Shown: in pieces, positions 53,216-62,200 of the stretch | Layout of the letters: every line of letters starts with the position of its first letter | Position numbering within the stretch: the stretch's first letter is position 1 | DNA from: Arcobacter cloacae | GTDB lineage: Bacteria; Campylobacterota; Campylobacteria; Campylobacterales; Arcobacteraceae | Direction of reading: 5' to 3' | Assembly: GCF_013201935.1 (NCBI RefSeq) | Contig: NZ_CP053833.1 | Coordinates: 2,170,001-2,234,000, forward strand | Length of the DNA: 64,000 nucleotides | Program-made: the position numbers and the translations under genes | Notes under the pieces: model-generated | What the model saw: only the letters and a program-made list of their open reading frames with translations | Databases searched by the model: none | What the model was told of the DNA's origin: nothing

Positions 53216-53836
53216 CTATAAATGTCCCGTTTTTACAAAAATAATAGTTTCATCTTCCACATAAGGAAAATGTTCACTTAAATGAGGACTCCTAATCCAT
53301 GTACCTTTTGGATACATTCCATGCTCATCCATAAATGTGCCTTCTAAAACAAATATTTCTTCTCCACCCCAATGTTTATGAGAAATAAACTTTTCATTTT
53401 TAGGCCATTTTACTAACGCTGTTTGCTCAAATAAAGGCATTACTTCTAGATTTCCATGTCCTTTTAGCCATAGAGTATCATTTGTATCAATAATTATATT
53501 TTCAGATTCATCATTAAAATGATTCACTTTTCTAAATATAATGCAACCTATTTTACCAGCTATAACTAAAGCTTCATCCTCAGATGAGAGTCTTAAATAT
53601 GTACCACTTTTGAACTCTCCATATTCATTTATATAAATTCCTTCTAAAACTAATATTTCAACACTATTTGTATTTGAATTGGTGTTTAGTTTACAATTTT
53701 CTTCAATTTTTATTATTGCTGTTTCTTCATTATTTATTTTAGATAACAATTTTTTTGAAACACCTTTTAATTTATTGTTAGTCCATTCTAAATCATTTGT
53801 ATTAATTAAAGCTTTTTTTTCATATTTATCATTCAT
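53216..53836 (-). CDS. Two-domain cupin protein, ChrR-like
   Basis: A 206-residue protein made of two similar cupin barrels of the ChrR cupin-like kind. The second is complete with metal-ligand-type residues (FISHKHWGGEEIFVLEGTFM, then DEHGMYPKGTWIRSPHLSEH). The first (EILVLEGIYINEYGEFKSGT) lacks the upstream HxH histidines, so it is probably metal-free. In ChrR this domain controls a sigma factor, but there is no zinc-binding N-terminal anti-sigma domain and no sigma-factor gene nearby, so a free-standing stress or detoxification role is more likely. Confidence 0.75.
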   Translation of the reverse strand: MNDKYEKKALINTNDLEWTNNKLKGVSKKLLSKINNEETAIIKIEENCKLNTNSNTNSVEILVLEGIYINEYGEFKSGTYLRLSSEDEALVIAGKIGCIIFRKVNHFNDESENIIIDTNDTLWLKGHGNLEVMPLFEQTALVKWPKNEKFISHKHWGGEEIFVLEGTFMDEHGMYPKGTWIRSPHLSEHFPYVEDETIIFVKTGHL

Positions 53837-54184
53837 ATTAATTCACTTTTTTTAAATTTATTTTTTAATAAAATGAAGATGTTAACGCTAATAAAATTAA
53901 ATAGCACTTATTTTTTAATAGTAGATTGTTTTTAGTAAGACAAACTGAAACTATAAAAATCCCAATTTGTCGAGTTTTATGAGATATTTTGAGATTTATT
54001 GTTATTGTTTAGGAAGCAGTTTCATTGGGACTATCTGGAATTAAACTTTCTTATATAAATCCCTATAATTAGGGATTTTTTAGTTTTTTTAGTTATCTTG
54101 TACTGTCATTTGTACTGTTTTTAAATCTATTTTTTTCTTTTTTAAAATTTTATTTGATAAATTACTATAAGATAGAGCTTAGCT
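53837..54184. other. 348-bp intergenic gap between accessory modules
   Basis: No convincing gene. It contains a strong hairpin with T-run in the plus direction (54057-54078), a second palindrome at its right edge (54167-54193), a 7-bp pair TCCCAAT/ATTGGGA about 55 bases apart (near 53960 and 54025), and a direct repeat TTGTACTGT (near 54099 and 54112). A short minus-strand frame reading KKKKIDLKTVQMTVQDN then stop resembles the tail of an integrase, but this is weak. The gap may be a junction of past insertion or deletion. Confidence 0.4.
54057..54078 (+). terminator. Orphan terminator-like hairpin
   Basis: Perfect 9-bp stem AAATCCCTA / TAGGGATTT with a TAAT loop, followed on the plus strand by TTTAGTTTTTTTAG. 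There is no plus-strand gene within many kilobases upstream, so on that strand it is an orphan. It can also work weakly on the minus strand behind the VWA-like gene. Confidence 0.6.
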
Positions 54185-54193
54185 CTATCTTAT
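54167..54193 (-). terminator. Palindromic hairpin overlapping the stop of the VWA-like gene
   Basis: Perfect 13-bp arms (ATAAGATAGAGCT and its complement) around one base. The 3' end of the gene (GAA ATA AGA TAG) forms part of the stem. No long T-run follows on the minus strand, so it may protect the mRNA 3' end or act together with the hairpin at 54057-54078. Confidence 0.55.
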
Positions 54194-55003
54194 TTCATTT
54201 TTAAGAGAAGGTTGACCAAACTCTATTAAGTTTGCGTTAGAATTTTTAAAATATTGTTCCCAAAAAGATTTTAATGACATTAAAATCTTTGGGTCACGAT
54301 ATGTTTTACTATTTTCTCCTGTAACTATTCCTGCTCCAATTACATATAAAGATGAATTTCCAAAATCACTAAAAAGATTGTTTTTTTCAACTGTTTGCAA
54401 CTCTTTTTTCATGTCAATTAATCTTACTGTACCTTTAGAATAAAAAGAACTGATAGTTGAATTCTCAAGTAAATCTGATGCAAGAATAACTATTTTTTCA
54501 TCAGCTTCAATTTGAGAAATTACATTTTTACCAAAATCTTCTAAAGCATAAAAAATATCAGATTTTGCAATATTTTCATCAGGTTTTAAAAAAGATTCTT
54601 GAATGCTTTTAACTGTTTGATTTTTTACAAAACCTACTTGGTCTTTCATACATTTATCTATTTTTTTTAAACTATCTTTTCTTTCATTATATCTTTGTTT
54701 CTCATCTAATGGCTTGTCTAATTTAAAATCAAAAACTTTCTCATTATAATGATTTCCAATGAATGCAGAAAATTTTGCTACATATATATAATTTCCAGCT
54801 CCAATATGTTTTACACTATTTTTTAAAATCTGTTCTTGTAAACTTTGATTAAAAGAAGTTGTTTCATCTATAAGAACAAAAATAGCTTTATCTATTCTCA
54901 TATCACCTTTTGCTTCAGTTTTATAAATATCATAACAACTACTATTTGCATTCAAAGATAAAAAAGCTAATGCAACTAAAATAAAATATTTTATAATTCT
55001 CAT
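54185..55003 (-). CDS. Secreted VWA-like protein, last gene of an unknown four-gene operon
   Basis: A 272-residue exported protein. The ATG at 55003 overlaps the upstream stop (ATGA) and has a GGAG site; it exposes a proper signal peptide (MRIIKYFILVALAFLSLNA). The mature part resembles a von Willebrand A fold: KAIFVLIDETTSF contains D46-x-T48-x-S50 in place of the MIDAS DxSxS, and a later strand IVILASDLLENS gives the second acidic site (D177). The metal site is therefore plausible but altered. Two cysteines (23, 119) may pair. It should lie in the periplasm. No known family recognised; the partners are the three genes upstream. Confidence 0.65.
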   Translation of the reverse strand: MRIIKYFILVALAFLSLNANSSCYDIYKTEAKGDMRIDKAIFVLIDETTSFNQSLQEQILKNSVKHIGAGNYIYVAKFSAFIGNHYNEKVFDFKLDKPLDEKQRYNERKDSLKKIDKCMKDQVGFVKNQTVKSIQESFLKPDENIAKSDIFYALEDFGKNVISQIEADEKIVILASDLLENSTISSFYSKGTVRLIDMKKELQTVEKNNLFSDFGNSSLYVIGAGIVTGENSKTYRDPKILMSLKSFWEQYFKNSNANLIEFGQPSLKNEIR

Positions 55004-56586
55004 ACTAACTCCAATAATTGACCATCTTTTGGACAAAATTTAACACCTTTTTCATAGGTTGTTTTGCATTCAGGACAAGTAGGTACAAATTCTTTTTTTA
55101 TAATTTTTTGACCACAAGAAGGACAAAATTTCGAATTTTCTTCTAATATTGTATTGCAATTTGAACAATTATGTATTTTTTCTTTTTGAACTTCTGTTCC
55201 ACAAGAATTACAAAATTTTGTATTTTCAGGTAAAATCGCATTACAAGATGAACATAAAATATTATTTTTATTATTTACTTCTATTTCTTTTTTGTATCCA
55301 TTTTCTTTTACTTTTTCCATATCACTATGAAAACTAAAATTTTCTCTTGCTTCATTTTTTACATACTCTTTAAAAGTTCTATAATCAGTCGACTTCAACA
55401 TATCCATCTCTTTCGAAGAAGTAGATACTATATTTCCTTTTTGATACATTTTTTGTTGTAAAAGTTTTAATTTCTGTTCAGCAATTTTTACGATATTATC
55501 TTTTTCTCTTTTAAAATAATTTATAAAATCTTGCTTTGTTCTGAAATCACTTGAATCTTCAAAAGCTATTAGACTCTCTTTCCCAACGAACCCCCACTTA
55601 AATCCAAATAAAATACCTAAAAGTTGAATAAATACAAAAAGTACTGCTAAAACAATAAATGTTGCCCAGCCACCTTTTCTATCGCTATCCTGTGCTTCAT
55701 CAAAAGCTTTAGAATCTGCATTTTGTTGAGATTGAATCAAAGAAGTAGGTAAAGATTGCTCATAAACATTTGTTTGAGTCATTGATTTTTCTTCTGTAAG
55801 TTGTTTTTCTAAAACTTGACCTCTTACATATGTAGCACCAATAGCAATCACAATTACAAAAATAGCAGTAACAATAGAAATAATCCATGTTTGAGTAACA
55901 GTTGCATTTGTAGAAACTCTGTTTAAAAGTTGACTATAATTTCTATCTTCATCATCTAAATTATTACTTTCTAATTTTATTCTACTGTCAGGTTCTAAAT
56001 TCTTTTTATTATCTCTTCTATCATTTGAATAATAAGTTCTTATCTTTTTTAAAACGCTATTTTTATACACCTCATGACCTGTCCAGTGAGTAAATCCTAC
56101 TAGAATAATCGAGATAATTAATGCTATACCAAATGCTCCATATTGTTGCAAAGCTTCACTAGCTCCTGGAATTGTGAATCCAGCTAATACATAAGCAAAC
56201 CCTAAAGCTTCTAAAATAACTAATGCAAAAACAACTATCCACATAAACATAGGAAATGGTTTTCTTCCTAACTCATCCACTTTTGATAAGTATGATTTAC
56301 ATCTATCATAATGTTCAGGGTCTTTATCAAATCTATCATAATATCTATGAAAATCTGAACAAAGAGTAGTTTCACTACTAAACCATCCTTTTTCATCTAC
56401 ACTTGTAATATCTTTTGATAACTTTGCAATTTTCCCAATTACAGGAAAACTATACCATGTACAAGTCCACCAAAACTTAACTCTATCCCAATACTTCATT
56501 ATAATAACAGCTGCTATTAATGAAAGTACTATTATTGATAATAACACTCTATGTGTTGCTAAAACTTCTTCTAAAAACTCTACCAT
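55000..56586 (-). CDS. Multi-pass membrane protein with three C-terminal zinc ribbons
   Basis: A 528-residue protein I do not recognise. Transmembrane segments: about 13-30, 112-137, 150-168, 233-253 and 307-329. A cytoplasmic domain with a helical stretch (350-430) follows, and then three zinc ribbons in tandem: Cys 445/448/459/462, 474/477/488/491, and 504/507/518 with Asp521 in place of the fourth Cys. The first two are the 'CxxCG..l....kFCxxCG' double-zinc-ribbon type. Residues 68-105 are rich in Tyr, Asp and Cys. It lies 14 bases after the OmpA lipoprotein gene and overlaps the VWA-like gene. It could be the membrane core of an envelope-spanning complex. Confidence 0.65.
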   Translation of the reverse strand: MVEFLEEVLATHRVLLSIIVLSLIAAVIIMKYWDRVKFWWTCTWYSFPVIGKIAKLSKDITSVDEKGWFSSETTLCSDFHRYYDRFDKDPEHYDRCKSYLSKVDELGRKPFPMFMWIVVFALVILEALGFAYVLAGFTIPGASEALQQYGAFGIALIISIILVGFTHWTGHEVYKNSVLKKIRTYYSNDRRDNKKNLEPDSRIKLESNNLDDEDRNYSQLLNRVSTNATVTQTWIISIVTAIFVIVIAIGATYVRGQVLEKQLTEEKSMTQTNVYEQSLPTSLIQSQQNADSKAFDEAQDSDRKGGWATFIVLAVLFVFIQLLGILFGFKWGFVGKESLIAFEDSSDFRTKQDFINYFKREKDNIVKIAEQKLKLLQQKMYQKGNIVSTSSKEMDMLKSTDYRTFKEYVKNEARENFSFHSDMEKVKENGYKKEIEVNNKNNILCSSCNAILPENTKFCNSCGTEVQKEKIHNCSNCNTILEENSKFCPSCGQKIIKKEFVPTCPECKTTYEKGVKFCPKDGQLLELV

Positions 56587-56600
56587 TTTTCTCCCCCTTT

Positions 56601-58124
56601 TTATTTTATTCTTGCTATTTCAAACTGTTTTTCTAAAATTTGATTATTTTTTGTATAGTATAAAACACCTTTTGAACTATTTACATTTTTTTCATCAAAT
56701 ACTATATCCATACATTTCATCTGCGTATTTTGTTCTTCAAAAAAAACTCTATAAATAAGCCCTTCTGTACCTTGATAAGTATTTACTGATGTTGTAAGTT
56801 CTAAAGTTGCTTTTGCATCTTTTTCTCCTTTATAATCTTTATAAAAAGAAGCTTTGGGAAAATTAGTTGCAGAAGAGCTATTTTCTAAAACTGCGACAGG
56901 ATTAATAGCTATTAATGTGTTTTCTATATTTGTAATAAATGGTACATTATTCAATCCTTTTTTATAATCAATAGTTTTATAAATAACTTTGTTAGTTTCA
57001 AGTGATTTTACATCTGCTTTTACTCTTGGCTTATCAGCTAAACAATTTTGATATACTTTAGTAGAATTATTAGCCTGTGCTTTTGTAATTAAAGAAAAAT
57101 TACTATTTTGTAGAGAGTCTCCAAAATTAGTTTTTAATGCAAAACTATTATCAACTACCTTTTTACCATTAAAATCAAAAATATCTTTTGTATTACTAAC
57201 TGTTTTAATCTCTTCTTTTTGTTCAATATTTAATGGTTGAGTTTCATTTGTAGTTAATAAAGATTTTTTATCATTACTTACTTTTTTAGGTTTTTCATCT
57301 TGATTTACTTTTGCTACTTTCGTGTTTTTAGGTTTTTCTATTTTTTCCACGATAATTTTAGGCTCAATTTTTCTAAAAAATTCAGGATTCGAAGTTCTTG
57401 AAGCATAATTTAAAATATCACTTTCATCTTTCAATTCAACAATTTCAACTCTTCTATTTTTATTTGCACCATCAACAGTATTATTATTTGCAATAGGATT
57501 ATTCTCCCCGGCTCCTAAATAATAAATATTTGATTTTTTCACTCCGTTTATACTAAAAATATTTCCAACATTTTTTGCTCTTTCTTCAGATAATTTCTGA
57601 TTATATGAAGAACTTCCACTATCATCAGTGTGACCAATTATTAGAATTTTTTTATCACTATTTTTATATTCACTTGCTATTTTATTAAAGAGTTGTTCAG
57701 CTTTAGGATTTAAATTACTTGAATTTAGTCCAAATTGTTGTTCATTTGAAAAGACAGTAAAAGAATCTCCTATAATATTACCCTTATTTGTCTCATCTTT
57801 TACATTTTTTGCTACAACTTGATTATTGTTCTGAACAATATTTTGAGATACTATTTCTACATTTTCTTCTTTTGCTAACTTAGCTAAATTTTCTCTTCGT
57901 GTATCTATCTCATTTCCTATTAAATACCCTATTCCTGCTCCTATTCCTGCTCCAACCAGCATACCAACATCACCACCTAATTCTTTACCAATAACAGCAC
58001 CAATACCAGCACCAAGTGCTGTACCTCCAATTTTTCCAGCATTATCCATAAAAGCATTATTTGCAGCACAACCATTAAATAATATTAATGAAGCTACTGC
58101 AACAGAAACTGTTCTTTTTCTCAT
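56601..58124 (-). CDS. Lipoprotein with glycine zipper and OmpA domain
   Basis: A 507-residue outer-membrane lipoprotein: signal with lipobox-like LFNGC (Cys19), a glycine zipper (about 33-72; GTALGAGIGAVIGKELGGDV then GMLVGAGIGAGIGYLIG), and an OmpA-like peptidoglycan-binding domain (about 120-235; ILIIGHTDDSGSSSYNQKLS, ANKNRRVEIVEL). The C-terminal half (240-507) has a Lys-rich linker and a unique beta-rich domain with no match I know. The OmpA part resembles those in Pal and MotB. First large gene of the four-gene operon; 51 bases after the small membrane protein. Confidence 0.75.
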   Translation of the reverse strand: MRKRTVSVAVASLILFNGCAANNAFMDNAGKIGGTALGAGIGAVIGKELGGDVGMLVGAGIGAGIGYLIGNEIDTRRENLAKLAKEENVEIVSQNIVQNNNQVVAKNVKDETNKGNIIGDSFTVFSNEQQFGLNSSNLNPKAEQLFNKIASEYKNSDKKILIIGHTDDSGSSSYNQKLSEERAKNVGNIFSINGVKKSNIYYLGAGENNPIANNNTVDGANKNRRVEIVELKDESDILNYASRTSNPEFFRKIEPKIIVEKIEKPKNTKVAKVNQDEKPKKVSNDKKSLLTTNETQPLNIEQKEEIKTVSNTKDIFDFNGKKVVDNSFALKTNFGDSLQNSNFSLITKAQANNSTKVYQNCLADKPRVKADVKSLETNKVIYKTIDYKKGLNNVPFITNIENTLIAINPVAVLENSSSATNFPKASFYKDYKGEKDAKATLELTTSVNTYQGTEGLIYRVFFEEQNTQMKCMDIVFDEKNVNSSKGVLYYTKNNQILEKQFEIARIK

Positions 58125-58175
58125 TTTATTTTCCTCATTTCTATATAATATTTAATAATTTTTATTAATATAAAA

Positions 58176-58940
58176 TTATTTTTCGATTTTTAAATATGCA
58201 AAAATTTTCATTATATTGAAAATTAATAAAATCAAAAAACCTATACCAAAAAAAGGAATTAGTAAAATGCCAGCTATATAAACTTTAGCAGAAGTTTGCA
58301 TTAAAGATATGTTATATTCAAGACCTATACAATTTAAAGCTTTGTACATTTTAATAATAGAAGCTATACCAAAAGCAACATATACTAAAATTCCAACTAT
58401 CATTCCTCCCATACCAATACCAACACCTAAATCTAAACTATTTTGATTAAATGATGATAATCCACCAATCATTCCAGCTCCCATAATCAATGACATTACA
58501 ATTGAGCCTATAAATACAAGTACATATCCTAAAATCATATTTTTAAATATATCTTTGTTATTTTTAGCATTTTCTGATAATTTATAAACACCGACTAATT
58601 CTAAAACCAAACCTATAATTAAAAATAGAACTCCAATTGCAGGTAATATTCCTAGAAAACTAATACCAACACCTATTGCTGCAAAAACTGCTCCTTTTCT
58701 TGTATCACTCTTGTCAATTTGTAATGAACCAATAATTTCATTATTAGTAAACGAATTATTTTGGCTTTTTATTATAAAAATATCTTTTGCAAAACCTTCA
58801 TTTAATACAAAATTCACTTTTTGACCAACTCTTAATGTTTGGCTATTTGTATCCTCTTGTGTAAAAGAGTATCTATTACCATCTTCAGCTAATATAACTC
58901 CTGAACCATCTTCTTTTATATTTAGAATTTCCCCATTCAT
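58176..58940 (-). CDS. Membrane protein with N-terminal OB-fold (cold-shock-like) domain
   Basis: A 254-residue protein from the ATG at 58940, which has an AAGGA site and lies just downstream of a -10 box (an earlier ATG at 58976 would be upstream of that promoter). Residues 1-60 (MNGEILNIKEDGSGVILAED, then QTLRVGQKVNFVL) look like a small OB-fold/cold-shock-like barrel ('G.I.....G.G.I...dG'). The rest has four to five transmembrane segments (about 90-118, 130-155, 165-190, 220-245) with many Gly. Function unknown. It leads the four-gene operon. Confidence 0.6.
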   Translation of the reverse strand: MNGEILNIKEDGSGVILAEDGNRYSFTQEDTNSQTLRVGQKVNFVLNEGFAKDIFIIKSQNNSFTNNEIIGSLQIDKSDTRKGAVFAAIGVGISFLGILPAIGVLFLIIGLVLELVGVYKLSENAKNNKDIFKNMILGYVLVFIGSIVMSLIMGAGMIGGLSSFNQNSLDLGVGIGMGGMIVGILVYVAFGIASIIKMYKALNCIGLEYNISLMQTSAKVYIAGILLIPFFGIGFLILLIFNIMKIFAYLKIEK

Positions 58941-58967
58941 TCTAATCCTTTCTACTAAGATTATTTC

Positions 58968-58973
58968 ATTATA
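58968..58973 (-). promoter_or_regulatory. -10 box of the four-gene membrane/envelope operon
   Basis: TATAAT on the minus strand (context TTTTGTATAATG), about 28 bases before the ATG at 58940. No clear -35. Confidence 0.5.
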
Positions 58974-59266
58974 CAAAACAAATGACTCAGAAATAACTCT
59001 TTTTTATTTTTAATTTATTATTATTTTTATATTTTGATTATTTTATTGGTGTTTTATTAATTATTAAAATAAATATATAAACCTATTAATTTATTTTCTA
59101 AAAATTTTATTTATAATAAAAAATGATATTTTTTCATAAAATCATATTAATGATTGTTTAATTGTAGTATTAAAAGAGTGACTCCTCGGATGAGCTTTTT
59201 GTAGAAGCTTGAGGAGTGTTATTATTAAGATTATAATGTAATTATTCTAAATTTTGCTCCGATTTA
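58974..59266. other. Intergenic region between the hsd operon and the four-gene operon
   Basis: About 290 bases, very AT-rich. It contains the probable hsd terminator (59181-59217) and the promoter side of the four-gene operon. I see no gene or RNA gene in it. Confidence 0.5.
59181..59217 (-). terminator. Probable terminator of the hsd operon
   Basis: Two-step hairpin: outer arms ACTCCTC (59181-59187) and GAGGAGT (59211-59217), inner arms AGCTT (59193-59197) and AAGCT (59205-59209). On the minus strand it is followed by CACTCTTTTAATAC, a short T-run. It is about 50 bases past the hsdR stop. A small structured RNA is a less likely alternative. Confidence 0.6.
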
Positions 59267-62200
59267 TCATTCAACCTTAACTTCAAGTTTCTCAATAAAC
59301 TTGACAACATCTAAAATATCATCTTGTTCATTTTCAGATAATTTATCAAATTCACTTGAAAGAGGATGATTATCATTTCCTAAAATATCTTTTATGCTTG
59401 AAACAGCTTTCCCTATATTTATATATTGTTTTTCAAAAACTATATTTTTTATTCTTGTCATAAGTTCTATTTGTTTGCTAGAATAATTACCCAAAGAGAT
59501 AAAATTATCTAAAATTTTATTTGCAACTTGTTTATCAGTTGAATTTATAATATCTTCTAATAGTGTTTCGAAATCGTTATTTTCTTCAAGTTTATCTTTT
59601 ATATTTTTTTCAATATCAAAAACATAATGTTTGATATTTTCAATATCTAAACTTGTAATCAATTTACTTTTTTCAAGTTGTTGAATCAAAACTAAATTAT
59701 CCAAATACTCTTTTAATCTTTTTTGAATTTCAGTTTGAATAGATGCTTTATCTACAAAATCATTACTATTATGTTCTCTTATCTCTAAAATTTCATCTCT
59801 AAAATTAGTTTTTACAGGATTATTATTTCCTCTTTCGATAGATAAATCAGCTATATCTTCCAACTCTTTTCTAATAATCTCTAAATCATCTATATTTAAA
59901 AAGTTGTATTTATTTTCCAAAACTTTATCTATAACTTCAATCTTATTTTTGATTGTATGAATAGTATTTGCTTTAGATTTTAAAATCTTACATCTTTCTT
60001 TTAAACTTTCAATATAACTTTTATTATCTTTTGCTTTTATACTTAACTCTTGTGAATTTAAAATCTCCATTTGAAACCTTTGTGTTTCAAATTTTGTATT
60101 ATCTTCAATATAATCAGATATTGTTTTTATATCTTCATAAACTTTATCTGTAATGATATTCAAATCAAGTGTTTGTAACTCTTCAATAATAAATCTATGT
60201 TTTTTAAGTCTATAATCACCTAAATCCAAATTATCAATTTGAGTTTTTACGATACTTACTAACTCTTTTTTAAATTCACCCTCTTCCAAAATTCTTATCA
60301 ATCCAACTCTTTTTAAAAACAATCTTTCTTGCAAAGATGTACTTTTACTAGATGGCATTCCCTCAGGAGTCAATCCAAAATAAGTGAAGTTCATCCCAAA
60401 ATCAAAGATATAAAACTCTTTTTTATTTATCCCATCACCTAATAAATTTGGGCAAAGTCTTGTACCTCTTCCTATCATTTGCCAAAATTTTGTTTTTGAT
60501 TTTACAGGTTTAAAAAATACAAGATTTAGTATTTCTGGAACATCAATTCCAGTATCAAGCATATCAACACTTATTGCTATTTGAGGATTTCTATTTGGAT
60601 TTTTGAAGTTATCCATCAAAGTATCTTTATGTGATATTTCACTATGAATAATCTCTGCTTCTTTTGTTCTATGAGGATATAATAAATCAAAAATCTCTTT
60701 TATATACTCTGCATGTTTTTTATTTCTTGCAAAAATTATAGTTTTTCCTATTTTATTTCCATCATTTATTTTAAGTCCATCACTATGAAGTTTTTTCAAA
60801 ACCTCTTCATTTGTCTCTTTGTTTAAAACTCTTTCATTTATCTCACTTGAAGATATTTCTTCCTCATCTTCTTCAAATTTACTCTCATACTCTTCTTTTT
60901 CATCTTCACTTAAATCTTCGTATTTGATTCCTCTTTTAACAATTCCTAAATCTATCTCTTTTGCTTTAAATGGAACTAAATTTCCATCTTTTATGGCAAT
61001 ATCAAGTGAATATGAATCTGTTGGTTCTTTATCATCTGTTTGAAAAAACTCATAAGTATTTCTATGAACTTCATCTGTGGGAGTAGCTGTTAGTCCCAAA
61101 ATAAAAGCATCAAAATATTCAAATATAGCTTTATACTTTTTGTAAATAGTTCTATGTGCTTCATCTACGATTATCAAATCAAAATAAGCACTATTGTATT
61201 CTGCATTTTTTATTAAGTTATGTACAGTTTCATAAGTTCCAAAGTGCATTCTTGAATCTAAATCTTTTTCATCCCCTAAGTTTGTACAAGTTTCACTCAA
61301 GTATTCATTGAAGTTGTTTTTTGCTTGTTTTACAAGTTCAACCCTATCAGCTAAAAATAGAACTTTTCTAACCCAATCTGCACGAATCAAAACATCACTT
61401 AAACTAGCACTTACTCTAGTTTTTCCAGTTCCTGTTGCCATTACAAGTAAAGCTCTTCTTTTATTTGCTTCAAACTCTTTTAGAACGCTTTTTATAACTC
61501 TTTTTTGATAAGTTCTATCTGTGATATTTTCATTTATTGCATAAGTTGATGGTTTGTTATTTTGTATTGCTTTTTTTTGTTGAAGTATTCTTTTTAGTTC
61601 TGATTTTGGAAAGAAACTATGAATTTCTCTAAATGGATAAACATCATTTGAGTATTCTATGATTTTTCCATTTGTTACAAATATCAAAACATCTTTATCA
61701 AACTTTTTACTTAAAGCTTGAGCATATAATTGTGCTTGATATTTACCTGCACTTATACTCTTAGAGTATTTTTTTGCTTCAATAACTGCAAGTGGAGTAT
61801 CATCTTCATCCCAAATCACATAATCAGCATATCCAGTATCTCCATTTTCTAAAGTTAGCTTATACTCAATATCTTTTTTCTTTGTGAAGTTTTCAGTTGT
61901 ATATCCAGCTTCTCGTAACTCTAAATCAATCAATAAAGCTCTAGTTTGAGCTTCACTTAATCCTTCCAAAGTAGATACTTTTTCTCTTTTTATTTTCTTT
62001 TGTTCTTTTGTAAATTTTGGTAAAGATTGTTTTAGAAGTTCTAATTCTTGAAGAAGTTTTTCATTTTCTTCTTTTAGTTTATCTTTTTCTTGGATTTGTT
62101 TATCATCAATTTTTTCAACTTTTGGTTTTGCGATATTTAAAACATCATAATCCCCATTTACTTCATAGTTACTATAAACCTCAACTATCCATTTTTGAAA

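Noticed and set aside
54185-58940. Zorya-type defence system
   Set aside because: An OmpA-domain protein and a multi-pass membrane protein next to restriction genes recall ZorA/ZorB, but the OmpA protein is a lipoprotein without a MotB-type membrane helix, the membrane protein lacks a MotA-like motif, and no ZorC/D/E-like gene is present.
59181-59217. Small structured RNA gene
   Set aside because: The hairpin is positioned and followed by T residues as expected for the hsd operon terminator; no separate promoter was evident.
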